NCBI GenBank assembly: GCA_012103375.1
Contig: WLWX01000001.1
Span: 1,478,501-1,542,500, forward strand
DNA: 64,000 nucleotides
Source: Paracoccaceae bacterium
Lineage (GTDB): Bacteria; Pseudomonadota; Alphaproteobacteria; Rhodobacterales; Rhodobacteraceae
Direction of reading: 5' to 3'
Under the pieces are notes generated by a model. The model saw only the letters and a program-made list of their open reading frames with translations, made no database searches and was not told the origin of the DNA. Shown one piece after another: positions 51,087 to 59,552 of this stretch (positions within the stretch are counted from its first letter, which is position 1; every line of letters begins with the position of its first letter). The translations under genes and the position numbers were made by a program.

Positions 51087-52619
51087 TCAGCGTAACCGCG
51101 CCGTCTGCAACAGTGGCGTGATCCGGCGAACAACGGCACGGCGGTTGGCTGGTTCGGAGTCCAGCGTGCGCACCTTCAAATTGGACTCGCCATAGCCCTG
51201 GATGACCATGTTTTCTGGCGGGACGTCGAAGAATTCGCTCAGCGCCAGCGCTACGGATTCAGCGCGACGGTCTGACAGCGCCAGATTGAATGCGGCACTG
51301 CCGGTGGCATCTGTGTGGCCTTCGATCAGGAACACCTCGCCAGGGTTTTCGTCAATCAGGTCCAGCATCAGTTCGCCCAACTGGATCAGATCGCGCGCCT
51401 CGGCAGGCCGGATCGCGGCCGATCCGGTGTCGAAGTTGATCGCGTCCAGATCAATTGGGGCGACCAGATCGCGCACCGCGCGGATCTGACGGATCTGCGC
51501 CAGCGAGTATCCGCGACGGAATTCACTTGCATCCGCTTCCATCAAGGCCGCGCGCAGGGCGCGTTGATCGCTGGTGTCCAAGAAAACCGGATCGGCGCGG
51601 CGCGTCGGGATATCCTCCAGTCGCACGGGCTCGGCCTCGACCGTGTCGTCGATCAGGGCCACACGGCGCCCATCGGGCAGAATGCGTGTCCGGCGCAGCA
51701 CCCGGCCATCGGCGGTGCGGATCGTGACGATCTGCACGCCATTGGGGCGCTGCACGGTGGTGCGGGTGGAGCCATCGTTGAACGTTTCGGTGCGCACCTC
51801 GGACCCGGGTTGGCGCAGCAGTGTATCGTCGTCTTTCAGAACGAACAGTTGCCCGTCCCGTTCGACAACGACACGATCGCCCGAGTTCGATTTGACTTCG
51901 GCACCGTTCTTGAGGATCGCACCGACCGCCAGCGCGCCAAGGCCAAACAGGACGACCTTTTCGACATCGGACAGACCGCTGTCGCCTTCGTCGCGGGCGC
52001 GGCGCTGGGCACGGGTTTCCTGATTGCCGCGGGCCGAGGTTTCGAAGTCTTCGTCGCTAGAACGCGCCGAACCTTCGGTCACGGTTTCAACCTGAACGGT
52101 GGCATCGGTGTCGCCACCTTCAGACGCCGCAGCGGCCGGGGTTTCGCCTTCGGCAAGCAAGTCGACGTCTTCGGCGGCTTCAATCTCGGCATCGATCAAC
52201 TCTTCTTCAGTCACTTCGACACTGGCTTCACCGGCCTCTGCCTCGGCTTGCGCGGCGGCTTCCGCTTCGGCTTGCGCGGCAGCTTCTGCCTCTGCTTGCG
52301 CGGCAGCTTCTGCTTCGGCTTGCGCGGTGGCTTTCGCCTCGGCCTGCGCGGCGGCTTCAGCCTCTGCCTCTGCCGCCATTTCCTCTTCGCTCATCTCGGG
52401 GACTTCGAGGCCAGCGTCCTCGGCTGCTTTCCTCAGTTGGCGCAGGCAACGGCGTTCCTTGCGGTTGCTGGGCGTGTCGCCAAGCTGGATTTCCAGGACT
52501 GCGCAGCGGTCCTTGCCCTGCGCCATTGCCGGGCCGGGAACCGGCATCACCAGGGCCAGACATAGTGCCAGGCTGGTCGTTGATCTGAGGGATTTTGAAC
52601 GAATGGTCGCGATACGCAT
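51087..52619 (-). CDS. OmpA-family protein with octapeptide repeat region
   Basis: 510 residues. N-terminal signal peptide (ends PGPAMAQG). Residues 80-130 are an Ala/Glu/Gln repeat, AEAEAAAQ repeated about five times, which should form a long charged helix; then an acidic linker, a possible membrane helix VEKVVLFGLGALAVGAILKNG, a beta-rich part (VVVERDGQLFVLKDDDTLLRQPG) and the C-terminal OmpA domain (INFDTGSAAIRPAEARDL, FLIEGHTDATGSAAFNLALSDRRAESVALAL, VIQGYGESNLKVRTLDSEPANRRAVVRRI). The OmpA domain binds peptidoglycan through the Asp and Arg visible in TDAT and RRA. Envelope anchoring is the likely role; the repeat length may vary between strains. Confidence 0.87.
   Translation of the reverse strand: MRIATIRSKSLRSTTSLALCLALVMPVPGPAMAQGKDRCAVLEIQLGDTPSNRKERRCLRQLRKAAEDAGLEVPEMSEEEMAAEAEAEAAAQAEAKATAQAEAEAAAQAEAEAAAQAEAEAAAQAEAEAGEASVEVTEEELIDAEIEAAEDVDLLAEGETPAAAASEGGDTDATVQVETVTEGSARSSDEDFETSARGNQETRAQRRARDEGDSGLSDVEKVVLFGLGALAVGAILKNGAEVKSNSGDRVVVERDGQLFVLKDDDTLLRQPGSEVRTETFNDGSTRTTVQRPNGVQIVTIRTADGRVLRRTRILPDGRRVALIDDTVEAEPVRLEDIPTRRADPVFLDTSDQRALRAALMEADASEFRRGYSLAQIRQIRAVRDLVAPIDLDAINFDTGSAAIRPAEARDLIQLGELMLDLIDENPGEVFLIEGHTDATGSAAFNLALSDRRAESVALALSEFFDVPPENMVIQGYGESNLKVRTLDSEPANRRAVVRRITPLLQTARLR
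52234..52377 (-). repeat. 24-bp minisatellite in the OmpA-type gene
   Basis: Six tandem 24-bp units, the last one degenerate, encode (AEAEAAAQ)n in the OmpA-family gene. Units differ by a few third-position changes, so the array is of some age. Length is a multiple of three, so changes in unit number would keep the frame. Confidence 0.85.
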
Positions 52620-52772
52620 GGATACTCACTCTGCTGTCGTCGTTACACACATCTCCGGAAGGTTCGGCACACTCCCCAAGTGTGGTGACCCGAACCGCAA
52701 ACCTAAACCTTCGCTGGCCCCGTGGCAAAGCCTGATCGGCGCGATTGTGCCGATCGGGTGGTCAGCGCCGCA

Positions 52773-53960
52773 TTAATCCAGCGCCTGCAGGCGGCGCATG
52801 GCGATGACGCCGAAGGCCGGGCCAAGCGCCATGATGGCGAAAATCGCGGGCCAGCCGAGCATTTCGGCCAGCGCCGGGGTGGCCTGAACCGTCACGATTG
52901 TCAGGGCAAACCCGAGTGCGGTCTGGAATGTCATCAGGCTGCCCGCCTGATCAGGCGGGGCGGCATCGGCGACAAGGGCCGAGAATTGCGCGCTGTCGGG
53001 GATGATCGACAGACCCCAGATCACCACGACAATGAAGAACAGCCAGGCAGGCCCTGCAAATGTCAGCGCGGCGGCGATTGCGGCGCTGCCGCTGATGACC
53101 ATGGCCCACATTGCCACCCGCGCCTTGCAGATGCGATCCGCCACACGCCCGGTGGCCGCGCAAATCAACCCGCCGCCCGCAATGGCGACGAATGCGGTCA
53201 ATTTGGCGCGCGAGGCGGCGGTATCCTCGGGCAGGCTTGCCCCGTAAGAGGCTACGGTCGCCGCACCGATCCAGGCCCACATCGCGTAAAGCTCCCACAT
53301 GTGGCCGAGGTATCCCGCATAGGCCAGGCGCACCCGGCGGTTGGTCCAGGCGGCGGTGATCGCGCGCGGGTCGAAGCGGGCGGCGCGGGCATGATGCGGG
53401 CCAAGGCGGGTGGCCAGGACCAACAGCCCCGCAAGACCCGACGCGACTGAGGCGACCGCCACCGTCACCCGCCAATCCGCACCGCCACCCAGTGCGATCA
53501 GATGCGGCAGGGCCGAGCCGAGCGTCAGCGCCCCGACCAGCGCACCCACCAGATATCCGCGATCCTTCTGCCCCCAGCCCACGGCGATCTTCATCCCGAC
53601 AGGATAGACCCCCGCCAGCAAAGCGCCGGTCGCAAACCGGGCCGTGATCGCCGCCGCGCTGCCCGGCGGTGACAGGATCAGGCTGGCATTGATCAGGGCG
53701 GCGAACAGGGCGCAGGCCGCGAAAACCCGGCGCGGATCAAAACGGTCGGCCAGCCCGAAGATGGCCGAGGCCAGCGCCCCGATCACAAATCCGGCCTGCA
53801 CCCCGCTGGACAGCAACGCCTGTCGCGCGGTCGAGATTGCCGCCTCGGCCACCATATCGGGCAGAATCGCGGCCGAGACGAACCAAAGGCTCATCGCGGC
53901 AACCTCGGCGGCCAGAAGCAGAGTGATTGTGTGGGATTTCCGGGTCATCGCTTTCAGCAT
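52773..53960 (-). CDS. MFS transporter
   Basis: 395 residues with about twelve membrane helices. The start LLLAAEVAAMSLWFVSAAILPDMV and the loop GLADRFDPRRVFAACALFAAL (degenerate DRFDPR version of the MFS loop 2-3 motif) fit the major facilitator superfamily; VGALVGALTLGSALPHLIALGGGADWRVTVAVASV resembles the antiporter motif region. It is probably an exporter or uptake system of the Cyn/YfcJ type, but the substrate is unknown. Neighbours give no hint: OmpA-type gene on one side, GC-rich repeat R2 on the other. Confidence 0.83.
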   Translation of the reverse strand: MLKAMTRKSHTITLLLAAEVAAMSLWFVSAAILPDMVAEAAISTARQALLSSGVQAGFVIGALASAIFGLADRFDPRRVFAACALFAALINASLILSPPGSAAAITARFATGALLAGVYPVGMKIAVGWGQKDRGYLVGALVGALTLGSALPHLIALGGGADWRVTVAVASVASGLAGLLVLATRLGPHHARAARFDPRAITAAWTNRRVRLAYAGYLGHMWELYAMWAWIGAATVASYGASLPEDTAASRAKLTAFVAIAGGGLICAATGRVADRICKARVAMWAMVISGSAAIAAALTFAGPAWLFFIVVVIWGLSIIPDSAQFSALVADAAPPDQAGSLMTFQTALGFALTIVTVQATPALAEMLGWPAIFAIMALGPAFGVIAMRRLQALD

Positions 53961-54014
53961 TCAATTATTTGGCAGATCAATGCGTAGAACTCTTTATCTG
54001 AATCGCCATAGGTA

Positions 54015-54187
54015 TTACCTGCGCCCGGTGCGCGCCACAGGCGCAGGGCGCACGCCGGACCGGCCCCACCGGTCTGGCGTTGGTTCGAGGTGTGCGCATC
54101 CGTCAAAGTTGATTGCTAACACCTCCCCATAAATCATGTCCTGCAACCGTTGCTGCGCCAACCCGCCGGTCCGGCGCGCGCCCGGCT
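54015..54187 (+). repeat. GC-rich dispersed repeat, copy R2
   Basis: Starts TTACCTGCGCCCGGTGCGCG and ends CCGGTCCGGCGCGCGCCC. It contains a compact hairpin region (CCTGCGCC ... GGCGCAGG) at the left and inverted outer blocks, GCCGGACCGG near 54054 and CCGGTCCGGC near 54166. An AT-richer centre holds CATAAATCATG, which is shared with R3. Copies R2 and R3 align over about 170 bp with perhaps 70 percent identity by eye. The rest of the gap 53961-54284 has no gene. Confidence 0.75.
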
Positions 54188-54284
54188 TTGGGCAGGCGTT
54201 CGCTTCCAGCATTCGACTTTTCGGCAGGCTAGCGGTTCGCAGGGGCGAACGCCCCCCAATTCGCCGCCAAACGCGCAACTGTGA

Positions 54285-54752
54285 TCAACCGGTCTTCCCG
54301 CGCACCATCACGCAGAAAGGGCGCGCGCCGCTGCTGCGCATCAGGGCGTCCGATGCCGCGTTGAACGCCCAGTAATCCGCTGTCCAACCGTCGATGCCAG
54401 GCGCCCGCAGCTGCGCCTGCATCGCGCCGATCAGCGCCCGCCCGACACCCTGTCGGCGGAATCCGTGATCGACGCAGATCTGATCCAGATGCCCGACCCG
54501 GTGTGCCTTGCTGAACAGATTTTCCGGACGCTCGTCGACGAAGAAAAGCGCATAACCGGCCACACGGCCCTGCCGTTCGTCGATCAGAAGCGTCTGACCC
54601 TCGGCCAGGCGCGCGCTGAAAAATCCAATGAGTGCGGCGGCGTCCTGATCGGGCTGGAAATAACCAGGCTCACGTCGGACGTGCAGCGCCTGCACCTGCG
54701 CGACAAGCGGCAGGATCAGGGGGATTTCATCGGCTTGAAGGTGGCGGATCAT
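54285..54752 (-). CDS. GNAT family N-acetyltransferase
   Basis: 155 residues from ATG 54752 (GAGGA upstream; the frame is open to 54797). GNAT fold: IRHLQADEIPLILPLVAQVQALH, VAGYALFFVDERP, HLDQICVDHGFRRQGVGRALIGAMQAQLRAPGIDGWTADYWAFNAASDALMRSSGARPF, where RRQGVG is the acetyl-CoA pyrophosphate loop. It acetylates an amine on a small molecule or protein; target unknown. Its ribosome-binding site lies inside an 11-bp stem, after the efp gene on the same strand. Confidence 0.87.
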   Translation of the reverse strand: MIRHLQADEIPLILPLVAQVQALHVRREPGYFQPDQDAAALIGFFSARLAEGQTLLIDERQGRVAGYALFFVDERPENLFSKAHRVGHLDQICVDHGFRRQGVGRALIGAMQAQLRAPGIDGWTADYWAFNAASDALMRSSGARPFCVMVRGKTG

Positions 54753-54754
54753 GG

Positions 54755-54806
54755 CAATCCTCGGCTTGCAGCGCCGAGGATTGGCCCGCCCCAGCAAAAC
54801 GGGGCG
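54755..54806 (-). promoter_or_regulatory. Two hairpins between efp and the GNAT gene
   Basis: CAATCCTCGGC (54755-54765) pairs with GCCGAGGATTG (54773-54783) over 11 bp, and CGCCCC (54787-54792) with GGGGCG (54801-54806). On the minus strand the second is just after efp, as a terminator would be, and the first holds the GAGGA ribosome-binding site of the GNAT gene, so translation of that gene may be limited by the fold. Confidence 0.5.
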
Positions 54807-54827
54807 TTTGAAGCACGTGTCCCCGGG

Positions 54828-55391
54828 TCAGGCGCGCTCGGAATAATCCATGGTTTCGGTGTTGACGACGATCTTCTCACCCTCGCCCACGAAGGGGGGG
54901 ATCGACACGCGGATGCCGTTGTCGAGCGTTGCGGGCTTGAACGAATTCGCCGCTGTCTGGCCTTTCACCACCGGCTCGGTCTCGACCACGGTGCAGGTGA
55001 CTTTTTGCGGCAACTGCGCGCTGAGCGCTTCGTCGTCGTAGTATTCGATCTGGATCGTCATGCCGTCTTGCAGGAAGGGGCGACGCTCTCCCAGAATTTC
55101 GGCGGGCAGTTCGATCTGTTCGTAGGATTCGCTGTCCATGAACACCAGCATGCCATCGGATTCATACAGGAACTGCTGATCCTTCTGTTCCAGCCGGACC
55201 TTTTCCACCTTGTCGGCAGACCGGAAGCGTTCGTTCAGTTTCGACCCGTTCCTGAGGTTGCGCAATTCGACCTGCGCGAAGGCGCCACCCTTGCCCGGTT
55301 TCACATGGTCGACCTTCACCGCCGACCAAAGGCCGTCGTTATGCTCCAGTATATTACCGGGGCGAATCTCGTTTCCGTTGATCTTTGGCAT
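54828..55391 (-). CDS. efp: Translation elongation factor P
   Basis: 187 residues, full length. Three beta-barrel domains: the KOW-like domain I with [21 protein letters not shown], whose tip Lys34 is the residue modified in many bacteria; the OB domain II ([77 protein letters not shown]). GVRVxVPxFVxxGexI at the end is the EF-P signature. It binds stalled ribosomes at polyproline stretches. Lys34 suggests an EpmA-type modification system elsewhere. Divergent from a DUF6280-type gene. Confidence 0.96.
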   Translation of the reverse strand: MPKINGNEIRPGNILEHNDGLWSAVKVDHVKPGKGGAFAQVELRNLRNGSKLNERFRSADKVEKVRLEQKDQQFLYESDGMLVFMDSESYEQIELPAEILGERRPFLQDGMTIQIEYYDDEALSAQLPQKVTCTVVETEPVVKGQTAANSFKPATLDNGIRVSIPPFVGEGEKIVVNTETMDYSERA

Positions 55392-55616
55392 GCGGCAAAA
55401 CCTTGGTGAAATCTTGATCGGGTGGTGGCGGGGTCTATATATTGGGGGATTTCTGCGTGCAAGGCAGCGTATGAGGGAAGGGCGCGCTGGCAGCTATGCA
55501 CTGAACGCATAGGAGCCATTCCGAAAATGATATGCAGAATCACCTGAAAACGGTCATAAAGGCCCCTATCGGGTAAAAAGACCGCAAGAGCAACAAGAAA
55601 ACCTAAAGGATAACGG

Positions 55617-55949
55617 ATGGCTGACTTCGTCGACGGAACCGCATTCAACCACGAACAGGGCAACCGTTCGCGCAAACTGTTTGCGGCGGTGGTGCTGGCC
55701 GCGTTGGATGACGCAATCGCGGATGACAAGAAATATGGCAACGGGCCGGAACAGATCGCCCGCTGGGCACGCTCGCGCGATGGGCGCGAAGTTCTGTCCT
55801 GCGCTGGCATCGACCCGAACGAGCGGGTGGTAACCGGGCTGATGGATTTCGTCGGCAAAGGTGTTCGCACCTCGGTCGCGCTGAGCCGTGAAGAGAGTGA
55901 GCGTCGCCACGCCGCCGCCGCCCTGGAAGAGCAGGCCGCAGCCGCCTGA
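55617..55949 (+). CDS. Conserved small protein, probable DUF6280
   Basis: 110 residues, helical and hydrophilic, without signal peptide: ADFVDGTAFNHEQGNRSRKLFAAVVLAALDDAIADDKKYGNGPEQIARWARSRDGREVLSCAGIDPNERVVTGLMDFVGKGVRTSVALSREE. I recall this pattern as a Rhodobacterales-restricted family that I believe is DUF6280; its function is not known. It has a good terminator at 55979-56005 and stands alone, divergent from efp. The middle (GPEQIARWARSRDGREVL) is the most conserved-looking part. Confidence 0.78.
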   Translation: MADFVDGTAFNHEQGNRSRKLFAAVVLAALDDAIADDKKYGNGPEQIARWARSRDGREVLSCAGIDPNERVVTGLMDFVGKGVRTSVALSREESERRHAAAALEEQAAAA

Positions 55950-55978
55950 AAGCCCGCCACATTGGTAAGTTAGGAAGG

Positions 55979-56005
55979 CGCGTCCCCAATTGGGGGCGCG
56001 TTTTT
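55979..56005 (+). terminator. Rho-independent terminator
   Basis: CGCGTCCCC (55979-55987) pairs with GGGGGCGCG (55992-56000) around AATT, followed by TTTTT (56001-56005), 30 bases after the stop of the DUF6280-type gene. Confidence 0.85.
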
Positions 56006-56115
56006 CGTTGGGCGGGCGTCGTGGCGGTGTAACGGGATTGGTCCGATGGCTCGCATGCCACGGGTGATATTGCGGTGGCGTTTCTGGCATGGAGGGGGCG
56101 TTGACTGCTCTCCTC

Positions 56116-56284
56116 GCGCCCGGTGCGCGCCGTAAGGCGCAGGGCGCGCGCCGGACCGGTCCCGCCGGTCAGGCGCTGGTCTGGGCTTGGCGCATCCAAG
56201 CGAGGTGACGGCCAAACCTGAGCTATAAATCATGCAAACTCAACGGCGCTGCGCCAGCCCACCGGTCCGGCGCGCGCCCTGCTT
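56116..56284 (+). repeat. GC-rich dispersed repeat, copy R3
   Basis: GCGCCCGGTGCGCGCC at the start, GCGCGCGCCGGACCGG near 56145 and CCGGTCCGGCGCGCGCCC at the end, with TATAAATCATG in the middle. The same layout as R2; R1 at 20.4 kb keeps only the left 40 bases. No gene is present in 56006-56327. Confidence 0.75.
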
Positions 56285-56327
56285 GCGGTGTATCGGTGAT
56301 GCGTCCGCTCCGCGCTAAACCGCCCCC

Positions 56328-56897
56328 TTAAAACACCAGCCGCCAGATCACGAACGGGGCCAGTTCCGCAGCACACAGCACCGCAACCAGCCCCCGCACC
56401 GCCCAACTGCGGAACCGTGCCAGCATCCAGATCGACAGGGCCAGGACCAGCGCAACCTCCAACCCGCCGATCAGCCCGCCGTGATGCGCACTGTCCCAAT
56501 AGCTGAACGGGCTGACGAAGACCCAATCCGAAACCGGCCAGAAATGGCGGCGCGCGTCATCGTGGTGCAGCGCGAAATCCGCGATCAGGTGCAACAACGC
56601 TGACCCCGACAGGGCAATCAGCCATCCGCGCCGCAGCGCAACCCCAACCGCGCACAACCCGCCCCACAGCACCAGCGAATTATCCACGGCGAATATCGCC
56701 TGCCAATTGTCCGAAAAATACAGCTCTCCGAACACAACGCGGGCGGGAATATTTTCCACAAACAGCGCCCAGCCCGCCATCAGATACAGCGAGGCATCGG
56801 GGATCAGCGACCCCGCCAAAGCAGCACAGATCAGCCCCGTCCGTCCGGGCCGGCCGAATGCCGCCAGCCCGACCACCAGATGCGCCGGTGTGTTCAT
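56328..56897 (-). CDS. Membrane-bound metal-dependent hydrolase-like protein
   Basis: 189 residues from ATG 56897 (GAGGGGAAG upstream). The frame is open to 57530 but the upstream part is antisense to cobQ and not conserved. Four or five membrane helices. [67 protein letters not shown] with His/Asp clusters, and [13 protein letters not shown]. This His/Asp pattern resembles the YdjM/DUF457 family of predicted membrane metallohydrolases. It is often mislabelled as a cobalamin-synthesis protein because it lies beside cobQ, as here (divergent). Confidence 0.72.
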   Translation of the reverse strand: MNTPAHLVVGLAAFGRPGRTGLICAALAGSLIPDASLYLMAGWALFVENIPARVVFGELYFSDNWQAIFAVDNSLVLWGGLCAVGVALRRGWLIALSGSALLHLIADFALHHDDARRHFWPVSDWVFVSPFSYWDSAHHGGLIGGLEVALVLALSIWMLARFRSWAVRGLVAVLCAAELAPFVIWRLVF

Positions 56898-56922
56898 ATC
56901 TTCCCCTCGCCCTCGCTTCCTT

Positions 56923-56972
56923 CTATTCCCCGAAGGCAGCAGGCTTGCTATTCCCCGAAGGCAGCAGGCTTG
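56923..56972. repeat. Perfect 25-bp tandem duplication
   Basis: The unit starting CTATTCCCCGAAGGCAGCAG occurs twice head to tail (56923-56947, 56948-56972) without a mismatch, in the gap between the membrane protein start and cobQ. It lengthens the cobQ leader by 25 bases and ends 10 bases before the cobQ ribosome-binding site. Confidence 0.85.
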
Positions 56973-56993
56973 AACCATAGGCCGGAGGCGCGG

Positions 56994-58442
56994 TTGACTA
57001 AAGCACTGATGATCCAGGGCGCGGGTTCGAACGTCGGCAAATCGCTGGTGGTCGCAGGATTGGCCCGCCTGTTCGCCCGCCAAGGTCTGGCGGTGCGTCC
57101 GTTCAAACCGCAGAACATGTCGAACAACGCCGCAGTGACCACAGACGGGGGCGAGATTGGGCGCGCTCAGGCGCTTCAGGCGCGCGCGGCAGGGGTGGCT
57201 CCGCTGACCGATATGAACCCGGTGCTGCTGAAGCCGGAAACCGACACCGGCGCGCAGGTCATCATCCAGGGCCAGCGTGTCGGAACCGTGCGGGCCGCCG
57301 AATGGGGCAGCCGCAAGGCCGAGTTTCTGCCGCGCGTCATGGCGTCCTTCACCCGCCTGGCCGAGGGCGCCGACTTGATCCTGATCGAAGGCGCCGGCAG
57401 CCCGGCCGAGACCAACCTGCGCGCCGGCGATATTGCCAATATGGGCTTTGCCGAAGCCGCCGACCTGCCCGTCATCCTGATTGGCGATATCGACCGGGGC
57501 GGGGTGATCGCGCAATGCGTCGGCACCCATGCCGTTTTGCCGCCCAAAGATCGTGACAGGATAAAAGGCGTCATCATCAACAAATTCCGTGGCGACCCGG
57601 CGCTGTTTGCCAGCGGATTGGATGAGGTTGTGGCCCGCACCGGCTGGGCCGCGCTCGGCGTATTGCCATTCTTCGAAGACGCCTGGCGGCTGCCTGCCGA
57701 AGATGTCCTCGACCTGACCAACCGGCCTGGGGGCGACACCAAAGTCGTTGTGCCGCGCCTTGGCCGGATCGCCAATTTCGATGACCTCGACCCGCTGGCC
57801 GCCGAACCCTCGGTCACTGTCGAGGTTATCGGGCCGGGCCGCGCTTTGCCTGCCTGTGACCTGATCCTGTTGCCGGGGTCAAAGAACACGATTGCGGATC
57901 TGAAAGCGCTGCGCGCCGAAGGTTGGGACATCGACATTTCGGCCCATATCCGGCGCGGCGGCCACGTGCTGGGCCTGTGCGGAGGGTATCAGATGCTGGG
58001 CCAGTGGATCGACGACCCGCAAGGGATCGAAGGCGCGCCGGGGCGCCATGCGGGCCTTGGCCATCTGGACGTCCACACCGTGATGCAGCCCGAAAAACGC
58101 CTGGCCGAGGTGTCAGGCACCTATCTGCCGACAGGCGATCCGATCCGTGGGTACGAGATTCACATCGGCAGCACCGAAGGGCCGGATTGCGCGCGCGGCT
58201 GGCTTGATATCGACGGGCAGCGCCATGGCGCGGCCAATCCCTCGGGCCGGGTACGCGGCTGCTACCTGCACGGTGTTTTCGCCGCCGACGCCGCGCGCGC
58301 GGCGATGCTGGCCGAGGTTGGCGGGCACAGCAGCACGACGAATTGGGAGGCAGGGGTCGATTCGACCCTCGACACTCTGGCCGATCACTTGGCCACGCAT
58401 CTGGACGTCGAGGCGATCCTGCAACTGGCCCGTGAAATCTGA
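56994..58442 (+). CDS. cobQ: Cobyric acid synthase
   Basis: 482 residues from TTG 56994, supported by GGAGG 7 bases upstream; an in-frame ATG at 57009 is possible but lacks it. It amidates adenosyl-cobyrinic acid a,c-diamide at four positions with glutamine and ATP in B12 synthesis. N-terminal P-loop-like domain: [45 protein letters not shown] and [36 protein letters not shown]-terminal glutamine amidotransferase: [30 protein letters not shown] with the nucleophile Cys, and YEIHIGSTE / GCYLHGVFA with the His. The corrinoid product fits the presence of MttB-type corrinoid-linked enzymes. Confidence 0.93.
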   Translation: MTKALMIQGAGSNVGKSLVVAGLARLFARQGLAVRPFKPQNMSNNAAVTTDGGEIGRAQALQARAAGVAPLTDMNPVLLKPETDTGAQVIIQGQRVGTVRAAEWGSRKAEFLPRVMASFTRLAEGADLILIEGAGSPAETNLRAGDIANMGFAEAADLPVILIGDIDRGGVIAQCVGTHAVLPPKDRDRIKGVIINKFRGDPALFASGLDEVVARTGWAALGVLPFFEDAWRLPAEDVLDLTNRPGGDTKVVVPRLGRIANFDDLDPLAAEPSVTVEVIGPGRALPACDLILLPGSKNTIADLKALRAEGWDIDISAHIRRGGHVLGLCGGYQMLGQWIDDPQGIEGAPGRHAGLGHLDVHTVMQPEKRLAEVSGTYLPTGDPIRGYEIHIGSTEGPDCARGWLDIDGQRHGAANPSGRVRGCYLHGVFAADAARAAMLAEVGGHSSTTNWEAGVDSTLDTLADHLATHLDVEAILQLAREI

Positions 58443-58550
58443 TCCATGCAGACCCGGATCCAGACCTATCGCGCCATCCCGAGTATCTGAACAGATGTTG
58501 GAAAAGCCCGCACACGGCGCGCGTCAAAGGCTCAAGGCGCACCACTCCAA

Positions 58551-58584
58551 CGTCTTTTCGCCAAAAATACTCCCGCCGCAGGCA
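58551..58584 (-). repeat. Dispersed intergenic motif (copy d)
   Basis: CGTCTTTTCGCCAAAAATAC then TCCCGCCGCAGGC: inverted form of the motif at 34037. It is in the 255-base gap between cobQ and the PopZ-like gene, which holds no gene otherwise. Confidence 0.5.
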
Positions 58585-58697
58585 CCCTTGCGTCATTATG
58601 CAACCGTCGCCGCTCCGCGCGGGCGCAGCATTGGACACGAACGGAACGCCCGACGCGCGGCCCCACGGCCAAGGATTTCGGCGATTGGCCTTGGTGG

Positions 58698-59441
58698 CTA
58701 GTCCAGATCCTGCGTCGCCAGCGCGCGTTTGATTTCCTGGCGTACCAGTTTGCGGATGCTGCGGGTGACTCGTTCACCCAGATCGCCCTGGAATTCCTCG
58801 CGCAGGATGCCCGAGATCAGAAGGCGCAGCGCGTCTTCATCCATTTGCGCAACCGGGTCGATTGGCGCGGGGTCTGCTGTGACTGGCTTATCGACCTCCG
58901 GCGCAGAATCGGGACCGGGGGAAACGGACGCGGCGGTCTGGGGTGTTGCCGGTTCTGCCTGGGCTTCGCCCGTTGTGACCGATGGCGCGTTATCCGTGTT
59001 GGATGCAGGCGTATTGGTGGCGGGTGTAATGGCAGCAGGCGCGATCGGCGTCGGGGCAATCGGCTCATCGTCAACGGGAGCGGCGCTGTCGCGCGTGTCC
59101 GCTGCCGTGTCATCGTCGCGAAATTGTGCCGCCATACGCTTTGCGGTCGCCAGATGGTCGATGGTGCGCGGCGTTTCCCGGTCCAGAAATTCCGAGCCAT
59201 CGGGCTCAAACTCGCCCTTCTGCGCCGTTACGGCGGCCTCCAGTTCGGCAATCCGGTTTTCCAGCGTATTAGTCCAGGGATCGCTTCCGGTGCCGGAATC
59301 GACTCGGTCCGTTTCCGACAGGATCAGCCGGTCGCGCGCCGGGGTCACCGGTTTTGGCTGCGCTGGGCTGGCCGCCGATACCAACCGGCGAATCGAGGTC
59401 AGGACATCTTCATCCTCGTCCCTTTTGGCCGCATCTGACAT
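58698..59441 (-). CDS. PopZ-like (DUF2497-type) acidic protein
   Basis: 247 residues from ATG 59441; the frame is open to 59513. A short N-terminal helix EDVLTSIRRLVSAASP, a long Pro/Ala/Thr/Asp-rich disordered middle (about 110-200) and a C-terminal helical part LRLLISGILREEFQGDLGERVTRSIRKLVRQEIKRALATQ. This order (helix with SIRR, acidic linker, C-terminal oligomerising helices) is that of PopZ, the polar organiser of alphaproteobacteria, but sequence identity looks low, so a structural or polar-scaffold role is a hypothesis. It is followed on the same strand by no gene and preceded by tolC. Confidence 0.6.
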   Translation of the reverse strand: MSDAAKRDEDEDVLTSIRRLVSAASPAQPKPVTPARDRLILSETDRVDSGTGSDPWTNTLENRIAELEAAVTAQKGEFEPDGSEFLDRETPRTIDHLATAKRMAAQFRDDDTAADTRDSAAPVDDEPIAPTPIAPAAITPATNTPASNTDNAPSVTTGEAQAEPATPQTAASVSPGPDSAPEVDKPVTADPAPIDPVAQMDEDALRLLISGILREEFQGDLGERVTRSIRKLVRQEIKRALATQDLD

Positions 59442-59552
59442 GCCCGGATTTCCCGCTTCGATGGTAACGCATTTTCGTTGAGTGACATTAGCCCTGCCGC
59501 CTGCGCGGCACAACAGTGCTGCATCCGCGGGCGCATTCCCGCCGGTGCGCGA

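Noticed and set aside
52234..52377. Regular repeats considered as CRISPR
   Set aside because: Units are contiguous without spacers and encode a continuous peptide. No CRISPR array is present in the window.
51315..52565. 416-codon plus-strand frame opposite the OmpA-type gene
   Set aside because: Gly/Arg/Phe-repeat translation is the shadow of the minisatellite and OmpA domain; codon pattern is that of an antisense frame.
53644..54132. Plus-strand frame opposite the MFS gene into repeat R2
   Set aside because: No start signal; it is mostly antisense to the MFS gene and ends inside the repeat.
56898..56993. Cobalamin riboswitch before cobQ
   Set aside because: The leader is under 100 bases, largely a 25-bp duplication, and no B12-box-like segment is seen.
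56898..57530. Long minus-strand frame opposite cobQ continuing the membrane protein
   Set aside because: No similarity to known families, lies antisense to conserved cobQ, and ATG 56897 has a ribosome-binding site.
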